Shown here: positions 47,240 through 57,569 of the stretch, piece after piece
Numbering within the stretch: the stretch's first letter is position 1
How the letters are laid out: each line of letters begins with the position of its first letter
Assembly: GCA_028386065.3 (NCBI GenBank)
Contig: JAKUCV010000896.1
Location: 1 to 64,000, forward strand
Source of the DNA: Turnera subulata
Lineage: Eukaryota; Streptophyta; Magnoliopsida; Malpighiales; Passifloraceae
Length of the DNA: 64,000 nucleotides
Direction of reading: 5' to 3'
Position numbers and translations under genes: made by a program
The notes under the pieces: generated by a model
Databases searched by the model: none
What the model was told of the DNA's origin: nothing
The model's input: the letters and a program-made list of their open reading frames with translations, nothing else

Positions 47240-49382
47240 TTGCACATTTTTTTTCTAATGACTGAGTGTTTAGGTAGTCTAGGTGCCAGTTCCCACATAT
47301 CTCTTCTTCTGAACTGATTTAGTTCCCCTTGCATTGCATTGACCCAAAATTCATCTTGGATGGCATCATGTGTGCTCTTGGGCTCAATTTGTGACAAGAA
47401 TGCAAGGTGTGTGTTCACATTCCTTAAGGATGACCTTGTGGTTACTCCTCTAGTGATGTCTCCAAGAATAGCATCAGTTGATAGTCCTCTAGGTGCTCTG
47501 ATGTCTTGAGGAATACATTGTGAAGTTGAAGCATGTGAAGAGACATTTGGTTTTTCAGAAACCAAATCTGGCAGAATGTCATGTTGTTGTTGTGATGCTT
47601 CATGTGGAACCGATACAAGTAGTTCTTCGTCTTTTTCATCAGAAGGAATGTCAATGTTAATAACCTGTAGTTGCGCATCAAGAGTGCCATTTGTATCTTC
47701 ATCAACACTTAGATCACACAGATTAGTCTCATCAAAAACAACATGTATGGTTTCTTCAAAAACTATATTTATCTTGTTGTAGACACGATATGCTTTACTG
47801 GTTATAAAATAGCCAAGGAAAATGCCATCAATAACTTAAAACTTATTCAAGTTATCCTTTGTATTCAGAATACAGCATTTAGACCCAAAGACTCAAAAAT
47901 AAGAAATATTTAATTTCTTTCCATACCAAATTTCCTAAGGTGTCTTTTCAATTATAGGACGCATAGAGACTCTGTTTAAAATGTAGCATGCTGTGTTCAC
48001 ACCCTCTGCCCAGAAATATGCCGGTAATTTATGCTCATTAAGCATAGTTCTAGCCATTTCCTGCAAGGTTCGATTCTTCCGTTTGACAACCCCATTTTGT
48101 TGAGGTGTTCTAAGAGTCGAAAATGTGTGTACAATGCCATTTTGCTCACAGAATTATTTAAAGGCATGATTAGTAAATTCTCCTCCATGATCACTTCTAA
48201 TTTTTGAAATTTTATACCCTTTTTCATTCTATAATCAGTTGACCAGATTAATAAACTCATCACAGGCATGATCCTTATGAGCAAAAAATATGACCCATGT
48301 ATATCTAGAGTAATCATCAACTATGACAAAAACATATCTCTTACCACCTATACTCATTGTTCTCATAGGTCCAAAAAAATCCATATGCAATAATTCAAGT
48401 GGTCTAGATGTAGAGATACCATTTTTGGGTTTAAATGAACTTTTAACCTGTTTACCAAGCTGACATGCACGACATGTAGCTTCTTTTTCATATTTGAGTG
48501 CTGGTAAACCTTTCACCAACATCTTGTTTGATAATCTAGATATGAGGTCCAAGTTGGCATGCCCTAGCCTTCTGTGCCACAAGGTTGGTGTTTTTGTTCT
48601 ACCACTTAAACACTTAAGCTCAGAGTTAGTAGCATTATCAAAGCATATGGAGTAGACATTTCCTTTTTTGGTACCAGTAAATACCACATCCTTGTCTAAC
48701 GAACTTAGTAAGCATTTAGAAGCTTCAAAAGTAATTTTAAAAGCTTTATCACAGAGTTGACTCACACTAAGCAGATTATATTTAAGTTTATCAACATGCA
48801 AAACATGTTCAATGGATGGAGTAGAGTCAATGTTACCAAACCCGAGAATTTGTCTTTTGGACTTGTCCCCAAAGTTACTTTTCCTCGGTCTTTCATGGTC
48901 AGGGATGAAAACATGGATATCTCTCCGGTCATATGCCTTGAGCATCCACTGTCTAGAATCCATTCATCCCTTGTCACCTACAGAAAATAACTAGGTTTTA
49001 GGTACCCAAACTAACTTGGGTTCTATGGGGATAGAATTTGTTCCTTTCGGAACCCACACATATCTAACATTTTCATTTCTCTTTTTATTCCAACAAGTCT
49101 TGACACCATGACCATTCTTTCCACAGTAATAACAAGTAATACGTGAATCATGATAAAGTGTATGCATGTAATTCCTAGAAGGATGCGCATAAGTGTTTCT
49201 TCTAAACCTATGGGACTGTATACTACGATTTGGGTTTCTAAAAACCATATCTGGCCTGTATGACATATTCTCTTTATATGGTTTTCTAACAACTTGATTT
49301 GACATACTTGACTTAGGAGCCTAACGGTTCACATACTTGTGTGTCCTAATATTCCTAAGATGTGAAGTATCTGCTTTGTATG
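47240..49382 (-). pseudogene. pol: Copia C1 gag-pol remnant: zinc knuckle, protease, integrase, start of RT
   Basis: Minus strand, SIRE/Maximus-like. Nucleocapsid knuckle CYYCGKNGHGVKTC (49173-49132 region) is followed by retropepsin WILDSGCSRHMTG (near 48950), with the Asp-Ser-Gly active site kept. Integrase begins HRRLGHANLDLISRLS...CRACQLGKQ (zinc site), then LLHMDFFGPM, VIVDDYSRYTWV and RSDHGGEF. Beyond this are LNRVSMRPI-type sequence and the linker to RT (DEFWVNAMQGELNQFRRRDMWEL). The sequence stops before any RT catalytic motif. A frameshift near 48870 separates protease from integrase, and stops occur near 48990 and 48235. The order PR-INT-RT identifies Ty1/copia. Confidence 0.85.
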
Positions 49383-49881
49383 TGTGAATACCCGACCCAA
49401 AATCACTTGGGCCTATTCACCTATTCCTTACACCTTCTTCATAACCGTCATCCAACATCTTTGGAGTCGCCACCCAAGTTTTGTTAAAGGAAAAAACTCA
49501 GGAAAAACCTTCATGTGACTCCGTTTAGGCAACCAGATAGCGAACCAAAGATGCTGGACTCGAGGATTCGTCACGGTTGGGAAAGTGTTAGGCACCCTTC
49601 CATGTTGGGGCGAAACCTTGTGCAATTGAAAAATTTTGTATGCCTTGTGCAAGTGTGAACAACGAAACACGTAATAACTGAAACTAAAAAGAAAGGGGAG
49701 AAGAAGAAGATTGGGCTTGAGTTTCCACCACTAGAAAACACCTACGTACCCCGGCGACCGGGTTCAAAGCCCACGTAGTTCTTGACATGGAATCAGAACA
49801 GTCACATCGTCATAAACGTCAACATCTCAGAAGCAATCGGTCAAGCAAAAAGGGATTAGGATTACCTCTTGTAGCCCTCCT
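49383..49881 (-). repeat. T LTR fragment L3 (left LTR of T4, cut by T3)
   Basis: It begins TGTGAATACCCGA and follows the LTR at 61940 to GTAGCCCTCCT, where the next T LTR starts. It was inserted into the gag part of copia C1. The remaining two-thirds of this LTR are not found in the window. Confidence 0.8.
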
Positions 49882-50640
49882 TGTGAATACCCGACCCAAA
49901 ATAGTTTGGGCCTATTCACCTTTCCTTTACACCTTCATCATAACCGTCATCCAACATCTTTGGAGTCGCCACCCAAATTTTATTAGGGGACAAAAACATG
50001 GGAAAAAACCTTCGTGTGACTCCATTTAGGCAACCGGATAATGAAGCAAAGATGCTGGACCCGGGGATTCATCATGGATGGGAAGGTGTTAGGCACCCAC
50101 CCATGTTGGGGAGAAACTTTATGCTAGTAGAGGATTTTGTATGCCTTGTGCAAGTGTGTAAGTGTGAGCACCAAAACACATAATAATTGAATATTAAAAA
50201 AGAAGGGGGAGAAGAAGAAGATTGGGCTTGAGTTTCTACAACTAGAAACCACCTGCGTACCCCGGCGACCGGGTTCAAAGCCCACGTAGTTCTTAACTTG
50301 GCATCACAACAATCACATCATCATCAACATCAACATCTCAACAATAATTGGTCAGACAAAAAGGGATTAGGATTACCTCTTGTAGCTCTCCTCTAGCTCC
50401 TTGGTTTGGGTTGTGCCTCCCACACAATTTCCTCCCACTTCTCAACTCAATCTTGGAGTTCTTCTTGATTTTTCTCCTTTTGCTGCCTACAATGGATGAT
50501 GCTACCCACGAAATTCTACTAGAGTTTTGCCTATGGAACTATTTCCTAAGCTTGGAGAGACAGAGTTTCTCCAAGCTTCAAAGCTTTGTGAAGAGTGTTT
50601 GTGTAATAGCATGTGTCCTTTGAAATGTGAGAGGAGCGTC

Positions 50641-50652
50641 CTATTTATAGTG
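50641..50652 (-). promoter_or_regulatory. TATA box of T3 LTR
   Basis: CACTATAAATAG on the minus strand, preceded on that strand by CCCAGAA. The hairpin cluster begins about 125 bp upstream. Confidence 0.65.
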
Positions 50653-50776
50653 TTCTGGGTAGCCTAGGGGCGTGGACCAACTTAATGACCAAGGTAATGG
50701 CCAAAAATATGGGCCAAAATCGAGTAGATTTAGATTACGGGCGAAAATTGGGGAGAAAACGCGTTTCCGGGGGTGC

Positions 50777-50890
50777 ATGACCGCCATGGCCGGCGGTCAT
50801 CCTATGGATGACGGCCAGGCCGAGCGGTCATGGGTGGATGACTGCCGAGGCTCGGCGGTCATCCCGAGATGACCGCCCGCGCCTACGCGT
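50777..50890. repeat. ATGACCGCC/GGCGGTCAT hairpin cluster in T3 LTR
   Basis: The clearest hairpin is ATGACCGCC (50777-50785), loop ATGGCC, and GGCGGTCAT (50792-50800), with perfect 9-bp arms. Further GGCGGTCAT, GCGGTCAT and GATGACCGCC copies follow to 50890. Confidence 0.85.
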
Positions 50891-51775
50891 CTCACCCATT
50901 CTTTCCTTTTTCGGTCCCGATTCTCCCCTAATTCCTCCCTGATTGATCCTACCGCGTAATTAACCACTAGACTACCCAGAATCCTCTACTTTCTTGATTA
51001 CTACTCCTCTCAATCATCTCCTAATTGACTAATTACACATTTATTCCTTATTTTAAGCCAAAATCATACCAAAAACATTCTTGCTATTAAGGAATGATTT
51101 ATCTCTGATTTTTCACGAAAATCAGAGCTAACTTTGTCTGCAAGCAAGGTGTTAATGGGCTGTGCAACTCTGAAGAAAAGTCCATACCTTATTAAATTGG
51201 ACTCTTACATTTATCTTCAACCCAAAAATAAATATAATTGGGTTTAATAAATGAACAAACCCAAATTTAATGAGATAAAATACATTTTAGCAATTTAGTC
51301 CTTAACATATCCTATGATTAAATCATCTCATTAATCCTAGGCATATAAAAGTCTTAATTACTATAACGTATAAATTCTACTAAAATCAAACCCCACCCAT
51401 ACTTCAACCCAAGACTAACTCATCAATCTTATGATTCAAACATTTTTGGAGTCTAATCTCAATATAGTCTTCATGGGTCAAATTTGGGTGTTCACAGATG
51501 CCCCTCGTTGGTGAGTCTTTGCAACTTAAAGACGAAGCAAAGCATGGAAGGAACAACCAAATTTGGATAACGAATGTGAGTGTTGTGGACCAATGGTTGG
51601 AGCATCTCATGCTTCATCTCGAGAATCATCTCATCTCGAGGTTTGTGATTGACTCATCTCATCTCTTGGGATTTTCCTGGTCCCAAGAGCTACGTGGAAT
51701 CATCTCTTCCCGGGGTTTCATTTGGGATTTTCCTGGTCCGAAAAGTCATTAACAAAGGATCATCTCACCTATGCT

Positions 51776-52041
51776 AACTAAGGATATTATCACCCTACCG
51801 TGGGGATTTTGCTAACTAAGGATATTATCACCCTCCCGTAGGGATTTTGCCAACTAAGGACATTGTCACCCTCCCGTGGGGGTTTTACCAACTAAGGATA
51901 TTATCACCCTCCCATGGGGATTTTGCTAACTAAGGATAATATCACCCTCCCATGGGGATTTTGCCAACTAAGGATATTGTCACCCTCCCACGGGGATTTT
52001 GCCAACTAAGGATATTATCACCCTACCGTGGGGATTTTGCT
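51776..52041 (+). repeat. Seven tandem 38-bp repeats in T3
   Basis: Units start at 51776, 51814, 51852, 51890, 51928, 51966 and 52004. Each begins AACTAAGGATATTATCACCC and ends in a GGGGATTTTGCC-like half with a few substitutions. Two degenerate units follow (52042, 52075). No comparable array is present at the same position in T1, which instead has AATCATCTCATC repeats. Confidence 0.92.
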
Positions 52042-52240
52042 AACTAGGATTGTCTCACCTATGTTAACTAGGGATATTGTCGCCCTCCAGTGAGGATCTC
52101 ATGTCATCTCGGAGGTCTTGGGATTTTCCTGGTCCTAAGAGCTAACGGGAATCATCCCGTGGTTCATCTACATCGTCTCGGTGCTCCTCTATGCTGGGAC
52201 AACGTCCCTAGGATATCTATCCCTCAACATCTTCGTCTAC

Positions 52241-52446
52241 TTTAGGGGTATCAGCCCCTAACGACTCTCATCAGTTCTACTTCTATCTTAGGGGCATCTG
52301 CCCCCAACGACTCTTTTCTACCCTACTTCTATCTTAGGGGCACCTGCCCCTGGTGACTCTCATCGACTCTACTTTACCTTAGGGGTATCTGCCCCCAACG
52401 ACTCTCATCTACCCTACTTCTATCTTAGGGGCACCTGCCCCTGGTC
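52241..52446 (+). repeat. Five-unit array of about 46 bp, each with a GGGGCA..TGCCCC hairpin
   Basis: Units starting near 52241, 52289, 52334, 52379 and 52425 contain TTAGGGGCACCTGCCCC or close variants (AGGGGTATCTGCCCC). The two arms pair within each unit. Units are separated by ACGACTCTCATC-type spacers. Confidence 0.85.
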
Positions 52447-52754
52447 TCGGCTTGTCTAGAACGAGCATGTTCGTGGACCCATTGGATCTTCCCTCGTTCA
52501 AGGCAATCGTCCAAAGAATAGGCTCATCACGTCTTCAAAAGACTCATCACTCTAAAGCAAAATATACGTCTAACTCATCATAACACATATCATTGTAAAT
52601 TCAAGTAAAGGATCATAAAATGCCCCTTAAGTGATAAATACACATATTTTCCTCGCCTCTCTTTCATATTCTCCCTTTCCCTTTTTTTTTCCTTCCTTTC
52701 TCAATTTTTTGGTTTTTTTTTTCGGGCGAACAGTGCCGGCTGAGTAGTCAAGGG

Positions 52755-52850
52755 GAGAGATGACCGCCGCTTTTTAGTGGTCTTGTATGGATGACCGCCA
52801 GGCGTGGCGGTCTTCTCGTCATGACCGCCCGCGCTGGCGGTCATAGCTCC
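52755..52850. repeat. GATGACCGCC/GGCGGTC hairpin cluster upstream of the T3 antisense gene
   Basis: It contains GATGACCGCC, GATGACCGCCAGGCG with TGGCGGTC, and ATGACCGCCCGCGC with TGGCGGTCAT. This is the same motif set as the LTR cluster at 50777-50890, but here it lies inside the element, about 80 bp upstream of a plus-strand TATA box. Confidence 0.8.
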
Positions 52851-52930
52851 CGGGTCTTCATCTTTTTTCCTTTTTTGGCTTTTGGGTTTGGGCATTAGGG
52901 TTTTTCATGAGTCCTCCCATCTCAAAACAC

Positions 52931-52940
52931 TATAAGTATA
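52931..52940 (+). promoter_or_regulatory. Candidate TATA box of the T3 antisense gene
   Basis: TATAAGTATA preceded by AACAC, 66 bp before the ATG at 53006. Spacing fits a start site near 52965 and a short leader ending ACAAACATGAG. Confidence 0.5.
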
Positions 52941-53005
52941 GCTCTGGGGATGTCTAAAGACCCTCATAAACCTCGGAATCCCTTCAACACACATTTAAAA
53001 CAAAC

Positions 53006-53979
53006 ATGAGTGATAATTTTCATGCCAAGGTGCTTCAATGGATGGCGAGCGTGCTTCGCATATGCCGTCTGAGTTTTACGATGCTGGGGCTCTCCACATT
53101 GTTCCAACTTCATGGCGTGGCGGAGGAGGAGAACTTGATTCGTGCTGCTGCAAAATTCTGGGACAAGAGTCGTCGCATTTTTTGCTTCGGTCAAGACATG
53201 GTGGAGCTTTGTCCTTCTATTGATGAATTCAACACGTTCATGGGTGCAAAAACCCTCCTTTGTCTAGACAAACTGATGGACAATCCTTCAGCTCTTATGT
53301 CCGGCTCTCCCCTCTTGCTTCAGGTATAAATTCTCCCACTCTGATTCTCGGAATATCATCGTTATCATGTTGATTCTTCATACTTTTTCAGATGTGGTTG
53401 TGTGAACACCTCACATTGATTGAACGGCCTCAAACCAATCCTCTGAATTACATTCGTCGTGGTTATTCCGTCTTCTTCTACACCATTCGGGATTGGACCA
53501 TTTTCATGAGGGAACTCACAGGCGCACAAATCACGTGATATTGCAGGTGGTTGGGGATGCAAGAGGTAGTCGTTCGTACTTTCTCCAAGGATTGGGTCCC
53601 ACTCCCGGCTCTGGAGAAATCCACATACTATCGTCCGAACAGGATCTTGAGACAATTCGGCATAAATCAAGTAGTTCCGTCAACTATCCCAACTCCTACC
53701 ACAGAACCCACGGAGGCGGCTGCTCTAAAAGTCATCAAAGGAGGTTGGGCTTTGGCCTTGAGAGAAGGTACTGGTGGTCATTTCGAGATACATCCCTCAT
53801 TGGCATATTTGGAGTGGCTGAAAGAGGATGTGGCTGATACTGACAGGTCCTTGTGTCTGATGAGAGAAGCATTCTTAGAAGAGTTGGTGCCCCTAGGCTT
53901 TGAATTTCCCAATCATCTAGTTGAAGAGAAGAATGGCGGGGATGGCGCTCCGAGTAGAAAAATGCACAAGAAGGATTGA
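53006..53979 (+). pseudogene. T3 antisense DUF7745-like gene, two exons, one stop
   Basis: Exon 1 is 53006-53323 (MSDNFHAKVLQW..., with LIRAAAKFWDKSRRIFCFG and CPSIDEFNTFMG, the hallmark segments of DUF7745-like proteins). The intron is 53324-53391 (68 bp; donor CAG/GTATAA, acceptor CTTTTTCAG). Exon 2 is 53392-53979 (MWLCEHLTLIERP, RRGYSVFF, STYYRPNRILRQFGINQVV, LKVIKGGWALALREGTGGHFEIHPSLAYLEWL, KKD end). Splicing joins the frames exactly. The only break is TGA at 53536-53538, where T1 has TGG (QVTWFC). About 301 residues. The start is chosen for its A-rich leader and TATA box. The gene lies antisense to gag-protease, like the antisense ORFs reported in Tat-lineage elements. Its biochemical role is unknown. 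Confidence 0.7.
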
Positions 53980-54022
53980 GTCTCATTCCAACAACTATCT
54001 CTTTACACTTATGATGCATGCG

Positions 54023-54028
54023 AATAAA
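54023..54028 (+). terminator. Candidate polyadenylation signal of the antisense gene
   Basis: AATAAA lies 43 bp after the stop codon, in the context GATGCATGCGAATAAATG. T4 has the same sequence (about 58457-58462), while T1 has GAAGAAATG at this place. Confidence 0.5.
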
Positions 54029-54494
54029 TGAGTGAACAAACTCCCTTTATCTTTTGTCAATCTTTGGATTATCAATGATAATAATGGAACCGAACCCTTG
54101 TTGGGCTTCCTACGTACCCATGACCTTTTTCCTTCCTTTTTCTTTTTCCTTTTTTTTTTTTAGGCTCACGAGATCAGGCTCACATAGTTCTCTTCTTTGG
54201 TTTGTGGGATAAGAATTTTTCTTGCTCAAATGGCTTGATCAGAGACCTCTATTTGATTGGGGCTTTGATCAAGATTATTATTGTTGTAATTAATGTTCCA
54301 TCCTTAGGTTAACGCCCAGATATTTTAGGGAGTTTGCCCAACACACCATATTCATATGAACCATATATGTAAAAAGACATCATTGAAATAACAGAAAGAG
54401 TGCCCCATTTATTGAAACAAAACACAACATAAACTTGCCCATTGGCTTATTAAACTCTTAACTAAGCACTCTGCAAAAGTCAAAACACAAATCC
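54029..54494. mobile_element. T3 convergent spacer; no pol
   Basis: No gene is seen. It has T-rich tracts near 54120-54165. It separates the 3' ends of the antisense gene and of gag-protease. No RT, RNase H or integrase motif was found on either strand. Confidence 0.65.
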
Positions 54495-55865
54495 TCAAGC
54501 GATCCCACCTTCCCCAAAGAGATGCCAACAACCAAAGTCCTCGTCTTCGTCTATCCTCCTCTTTTCTCCTTTTTCTTCCTCCCTCATTTCTTCGGGGTAA
54601 CAGTCAAAGCATAGCTCAAATCTCAGTTTTCTGGTCTTTGTGATGCTACACATCCATGGTTCAGAGAAGCCGCAAAAGGGAAAGTCCTCTCCTTCCTTCA
54701 CAAAATATCCATTCAGTGTTTTGAAGTATGGAGTCATGGGAAAATCCCATTCCCGTTTGTTCTTGTGGGCTGTTGCCTTAGCTTGGTTCTTCACCTTTAG
54801 CTCTTCTAGCTCCGTTGGAGTCGGGACATATCCCAAACCAAAAGGAAGCACAACGCTCGAAATTTCAGGGACCTCTAACACTCCTTGCTGCCTCCTTCCT
54901 AACCCCATAATCAGAAAATACTTCATCTTTCCAAAAATACTCATAACCGATGAATTGCCAAATGGGTCATAATAAGGGGGTCTCATATTGGGCTTATCTG
55001 TTATTATGGTACTAATAGATTGAAAAACAAAACCAGATAAAGACACCTCTTCTTCTTCTTCGATCCCACATATCGGTTTGATATTCTTTTCAGCCATTTT
55101 TCCTTTAATGGTGACTATCCCCCCTTTGTAAGGGAATCGCAACATCTGATGTAAGGTGGAGGCTATAGCTCGGGCTTGGAGCAACCATGGTCTTCCAAGG
55201 AGCAAATTGAAACTCGATGCAATATCGAGCACTTGGAACTCTACAAGAAAAGGGGCGGGCTCGATGGTGACTTCCAGCATTATCATGTGCAACACTTCTC
55301 TTCTGGCATTGTCATATGCCCTGACCATAGTTCGGGAGGGTAGGAAATCCACAACTCCAAATCCTAAGGAACTCGCGGTTTTTAATGGACAGACATTCAG
55401 GACGGTTCCATTATCTATTAATTCCAAGGGTATCTGACTTTCCTTGGCCTGAACAGTTATGTATAGGGCATCAATATGGGCTTCTCTACCTGAGCAGAGG
55501 TCTTTGTCTGAGAAGGATATCTGATTGTCAACTTCTATTGAAGCTATCATATTGGCCAAGAAATCTGGTGCGGTATTAATGCGGACATGAGCCTTGCTTA
55601 AGGTTTGGAGTACCTTTTCTCGATTTGGGCGAGATGACATTAGTAAACCCCAAATAGAGATATTGGCCTGAGTCTTCTTCAATTGTTTTATCACCATGTC
55701 TTCTTCAGGATCCGTTATTTCTTCCAGTTCATCTAGGCGAAGGGGAACCCTTCTCGCCACTCTTCCCAATCTAGTGATGACATCAACTTCTTCATCAGAG
55801 TCTTCATACCACCTCAGATCGAGCATACAGCATGGCAGCTCAGGCTCAGAATCGACCTCCACCAT
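54495..55865 (-). CDS. T3 retropepsin-containing ORF, intact 456 codons
   Basis: This is the longest intact retroelement frame in the window. Order: acidic N-terminus (SDEEVDVITRLGRVARR), LKKTQANISIWGLLMSSRPNREKVLQTL, then the aspartic protease with active-site-like LIDNGTVLNVCPL (D-N-G), VEFQVLDIASSFNLLLGRPWLLQARA near its end, and STLHQMLRFP. A C-terminal tail follows: RPPYYDPFGNSSVMSIF, GRRQQGVLEVPE, LPFGLGYVPTPTE, then a short tail ending in FGCWHLFGEGG and a natural stop. In Tat-lineage relatives this tail leads into RT. Here it ends, and T1 and T4 end at the same place. It is probably expressed with gag, which lies directly upstream in the same or an adjacent frame. The role would be cleavage of Gag. 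Confidence 0.85.
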   Translation of the reverse strand: MVEVDSEPELPCCMLDLRWYEDSDEEVDVITRLGRVARRVPLRLDELEEITDPEEDMVIKQLKKTQANISIWGLLMSSRPNREKVLQTLSKAHVRINTAPDFLANMIASIEVDNQISFSDKDLCSGREAHIDALYITVQAKESQIPLELIDNGTVLNVCPLKTASSLGFGVVDFLPSRTMVRAYDNARREVLHMIMLEVTIEPAPFLVEFQVLDIASSFNLLLGRPWLLQARAIASTLHQMLRFPYKGGIVTIKGKMAEKNIKPICGIEEEEEVSLSGFVFQSISTIITDKPNMRPPYYDPFGNSSVMSIFGKMKYFLIMGLGRRQQGVLEVPEISSVVLPFGLGYVPTPTELEELKVKNQAKATAHKNKREWDFPMTPYFKTLNGYFVKEGEDFPFCGFSEPWMCSITKTRKLRFELCFDCYPEEMREEEKGEKRRIDEDEDFGCWHLFGEGGIA

Positions 55866-57058
55866 ATCGACCTATCCGAGTAAGGGCAGGGGATTTGACT
55901 TGTTATTTGGCCTTTTGGGCAGAATTATTTCATTCTTTTCTATCAAATCCTGGATCTCAAGCCGAAGTCGGACACAGTTGTTCGTAGCATGCCCTGCCGC
56001 CTGATGGAATCCGCATAACTTATTAGGGTCCCCTCCATATGGAAGACCAGATTTTGGTTCCAGGGGCTGTAGTAAATTTTTTTCCACACACTTCTACAGC
56101 ATCTTTCCTAAAGACATAGAGAGGGGAGTAAACTCCCTTCTATTCAACTCAACCTGTAGTGGGGCCTGAATAGCGACATGATTCACTTCGGCGTGCTTCT
56201 TTCCTGGGGGCACATTGAAACTTCTTCTGGAGGTGTCCCTAGGCATCCTGATCTTTCCCAAGCTAATAGCATCTTCTAGTTGTATTCCCGCCCCAATAAG
56301 TGCTTTAAAATTGGCATAATAATTGCCAACCATGCGATCATTGTAAATCGGCTGTAGGTTCTTGATCACCATCTGTACTTGATCTTCTTCTGTGGGTCTG
56401 TACACCATCAAAGATTCTTTATTACGCCATCTCGAGATGTAAGCGAAAAATGTCTCTTGAACTTCTTGCTTGGTTGTCTCGAGATCCCTTTGGTCACATC
56501 TATCTCGGTGTTATAGTTATACTGCTTCAGGAATTCTTTACAGAGATCCTCCCACTTGCTTTTCTTGCTCTCATCCAAGGTCATGAACCACCTCAAAGCT
56601 CCTCCAGATAGAGTTCTTTGGAATAATTGGGTCATTAATTCAGGCCCAATCCCCATAGGTTGCAGCATCTTCACATAGGTCTTCAGGTGAGTCGTGGGAC
56701 ATCCCGTTCCATTGAACTTCTCGATATCTGGCATCTTAAAATTTTCAGGCAAACGGGCTTCGGGGAACAAAGACAGGCTATCCAGATTCCAATCGTCCTT
56801 TTTCTTCTTCATGGTTTTCAAGAGGTCCTCTAGTCTTCTAAGACTCTCCCCATCTCTCTTAGATTCTTGTGCCACCAAATCACAATCCTGAATCATCACC
56901 ACATTATACTCGCCATCCAGTTTTGAATTTTGTTCCCCATTACTCCCAGGGGAGAACATCTTCCCTTTCTTCAGGGCTTGCAGTGCTTCCATGATATTCG
57001 GATCCTTGAGTAAATCCAGAATTTCCTCAGGCACTTTGGCACCATTTTCCTCACTCAT
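55866..57058 (-). pseudogene. gag: T3 gag, frameshift and stops
   Basis: It starts at ATG 57058 (MSEENGAKVPEEILDLL). The gag core follows: KFNGTGCPTTHLKTYVKMLQPMGIGPELMTQLFQRTLSGGALRWFMTLDES, WEDLCKEFLKQYNYNTEIDVTKG. A single-base deletion near 56487 relative to T4 shifts the frame. The next block (MVYRPTEEDQVQMVIKNLQ, DRMVGNYYANFKALIGAG, FTPLSMSLGKML) ends in a TAG at 56094 where T4 has Gln. The nucleocapsid-like motif CGFHQAAGHATNNCVRLRLEI matches the Tat type C..H....H....C. A stop just before 55865 separates it from the protease ORF; T4 reads through at this point. Confidence 0.8.
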
Positions 57059-57550
57059 GTTGTCCTAATATTTAAAGGACCGGTGTCAGGGTTTTCGACT
57101 CCCCAGGGACTATCTCAGACACGTCTTTCTGGATTTATATATGGAGGAATGAACAAGGGGGCACCTCATGTATTTCTACTTGAACTCACAACAACAAGCA
57201 CTCAAATGCACACAACACCTATTGATTCATCATGCATGGGATGCTCAGGGAATGCAGCTGGTTAGGGACTAAAAAGACTGCCGCTAAGGAATAGTTTGGC
57301 CTACTCACATGTGATAAAAGATATAGCGTGAGGTCCAAGGCCCATTAATCCCTATCATTGCATGAGCAGCGAGAAACCAGTTCACACAAGCCACTATTGC
57401 TTAAAGAAAGCAATGTAGCGGACTTGGATCCCCTGGCCCTCTTACGGTAGAGGCTTCACGCCATTTACCATGAATGCAAGGCACTTATGATGACACATAA
57501 AAAGGCATACAGAAATTCAATAATTGCACAAAGTTTCTTGAACCCTCAAA
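57059..57550 (-). mobile_element. T3 5' leader
   Basis: This is the untranslated region between primer site and gag. No gene is seen. It is collinear with 61488-61918 (T4) and 37561-37836 (T1). Confidence 0.7.
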
Positions 57551-57569
57551 GTCCCCAGCGGAGTCACCA
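57551..57569 (-). other. tRNA-Arg primer-binding site of T3
   Basis: The minus strand reads TGGTGACTCCGCTGGGGAC, two bases inside the LTR. It is complementary to the CCA-bearing 3' end of a plant tRNA-Arg, as in Ogre/Tat elements, with one change from the T4 site. Confidence 0.8.

Larger units (their letters stand above)
49882..51496 (-). repeat. T3 3' LTR
   Basis: Ends are TGTGAATACCCGA and GGGTGTTCACA, 1,615 bp. The minus-strand TATA box is intact (50641-50652) and the GC-rich hairpin cluster lies at 50777-50890. The adjacent interior starts GATGCCCCTCGTTGG; its complement is the likely polypurine tract. Confidence 0.9.

Noticed and set aside
51776..52041. CRISPR-like array of 38-bp units
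   Set aside because: Units are directly tandem without unique spacers, and the setting is a plant retrotransposon.
53038..53223. Alternative plus-strand ORF within antisense exon 1
   Set aside because: Frame differs from the DUF7745-like protein, which is the frame conserved with T1 across the intron.
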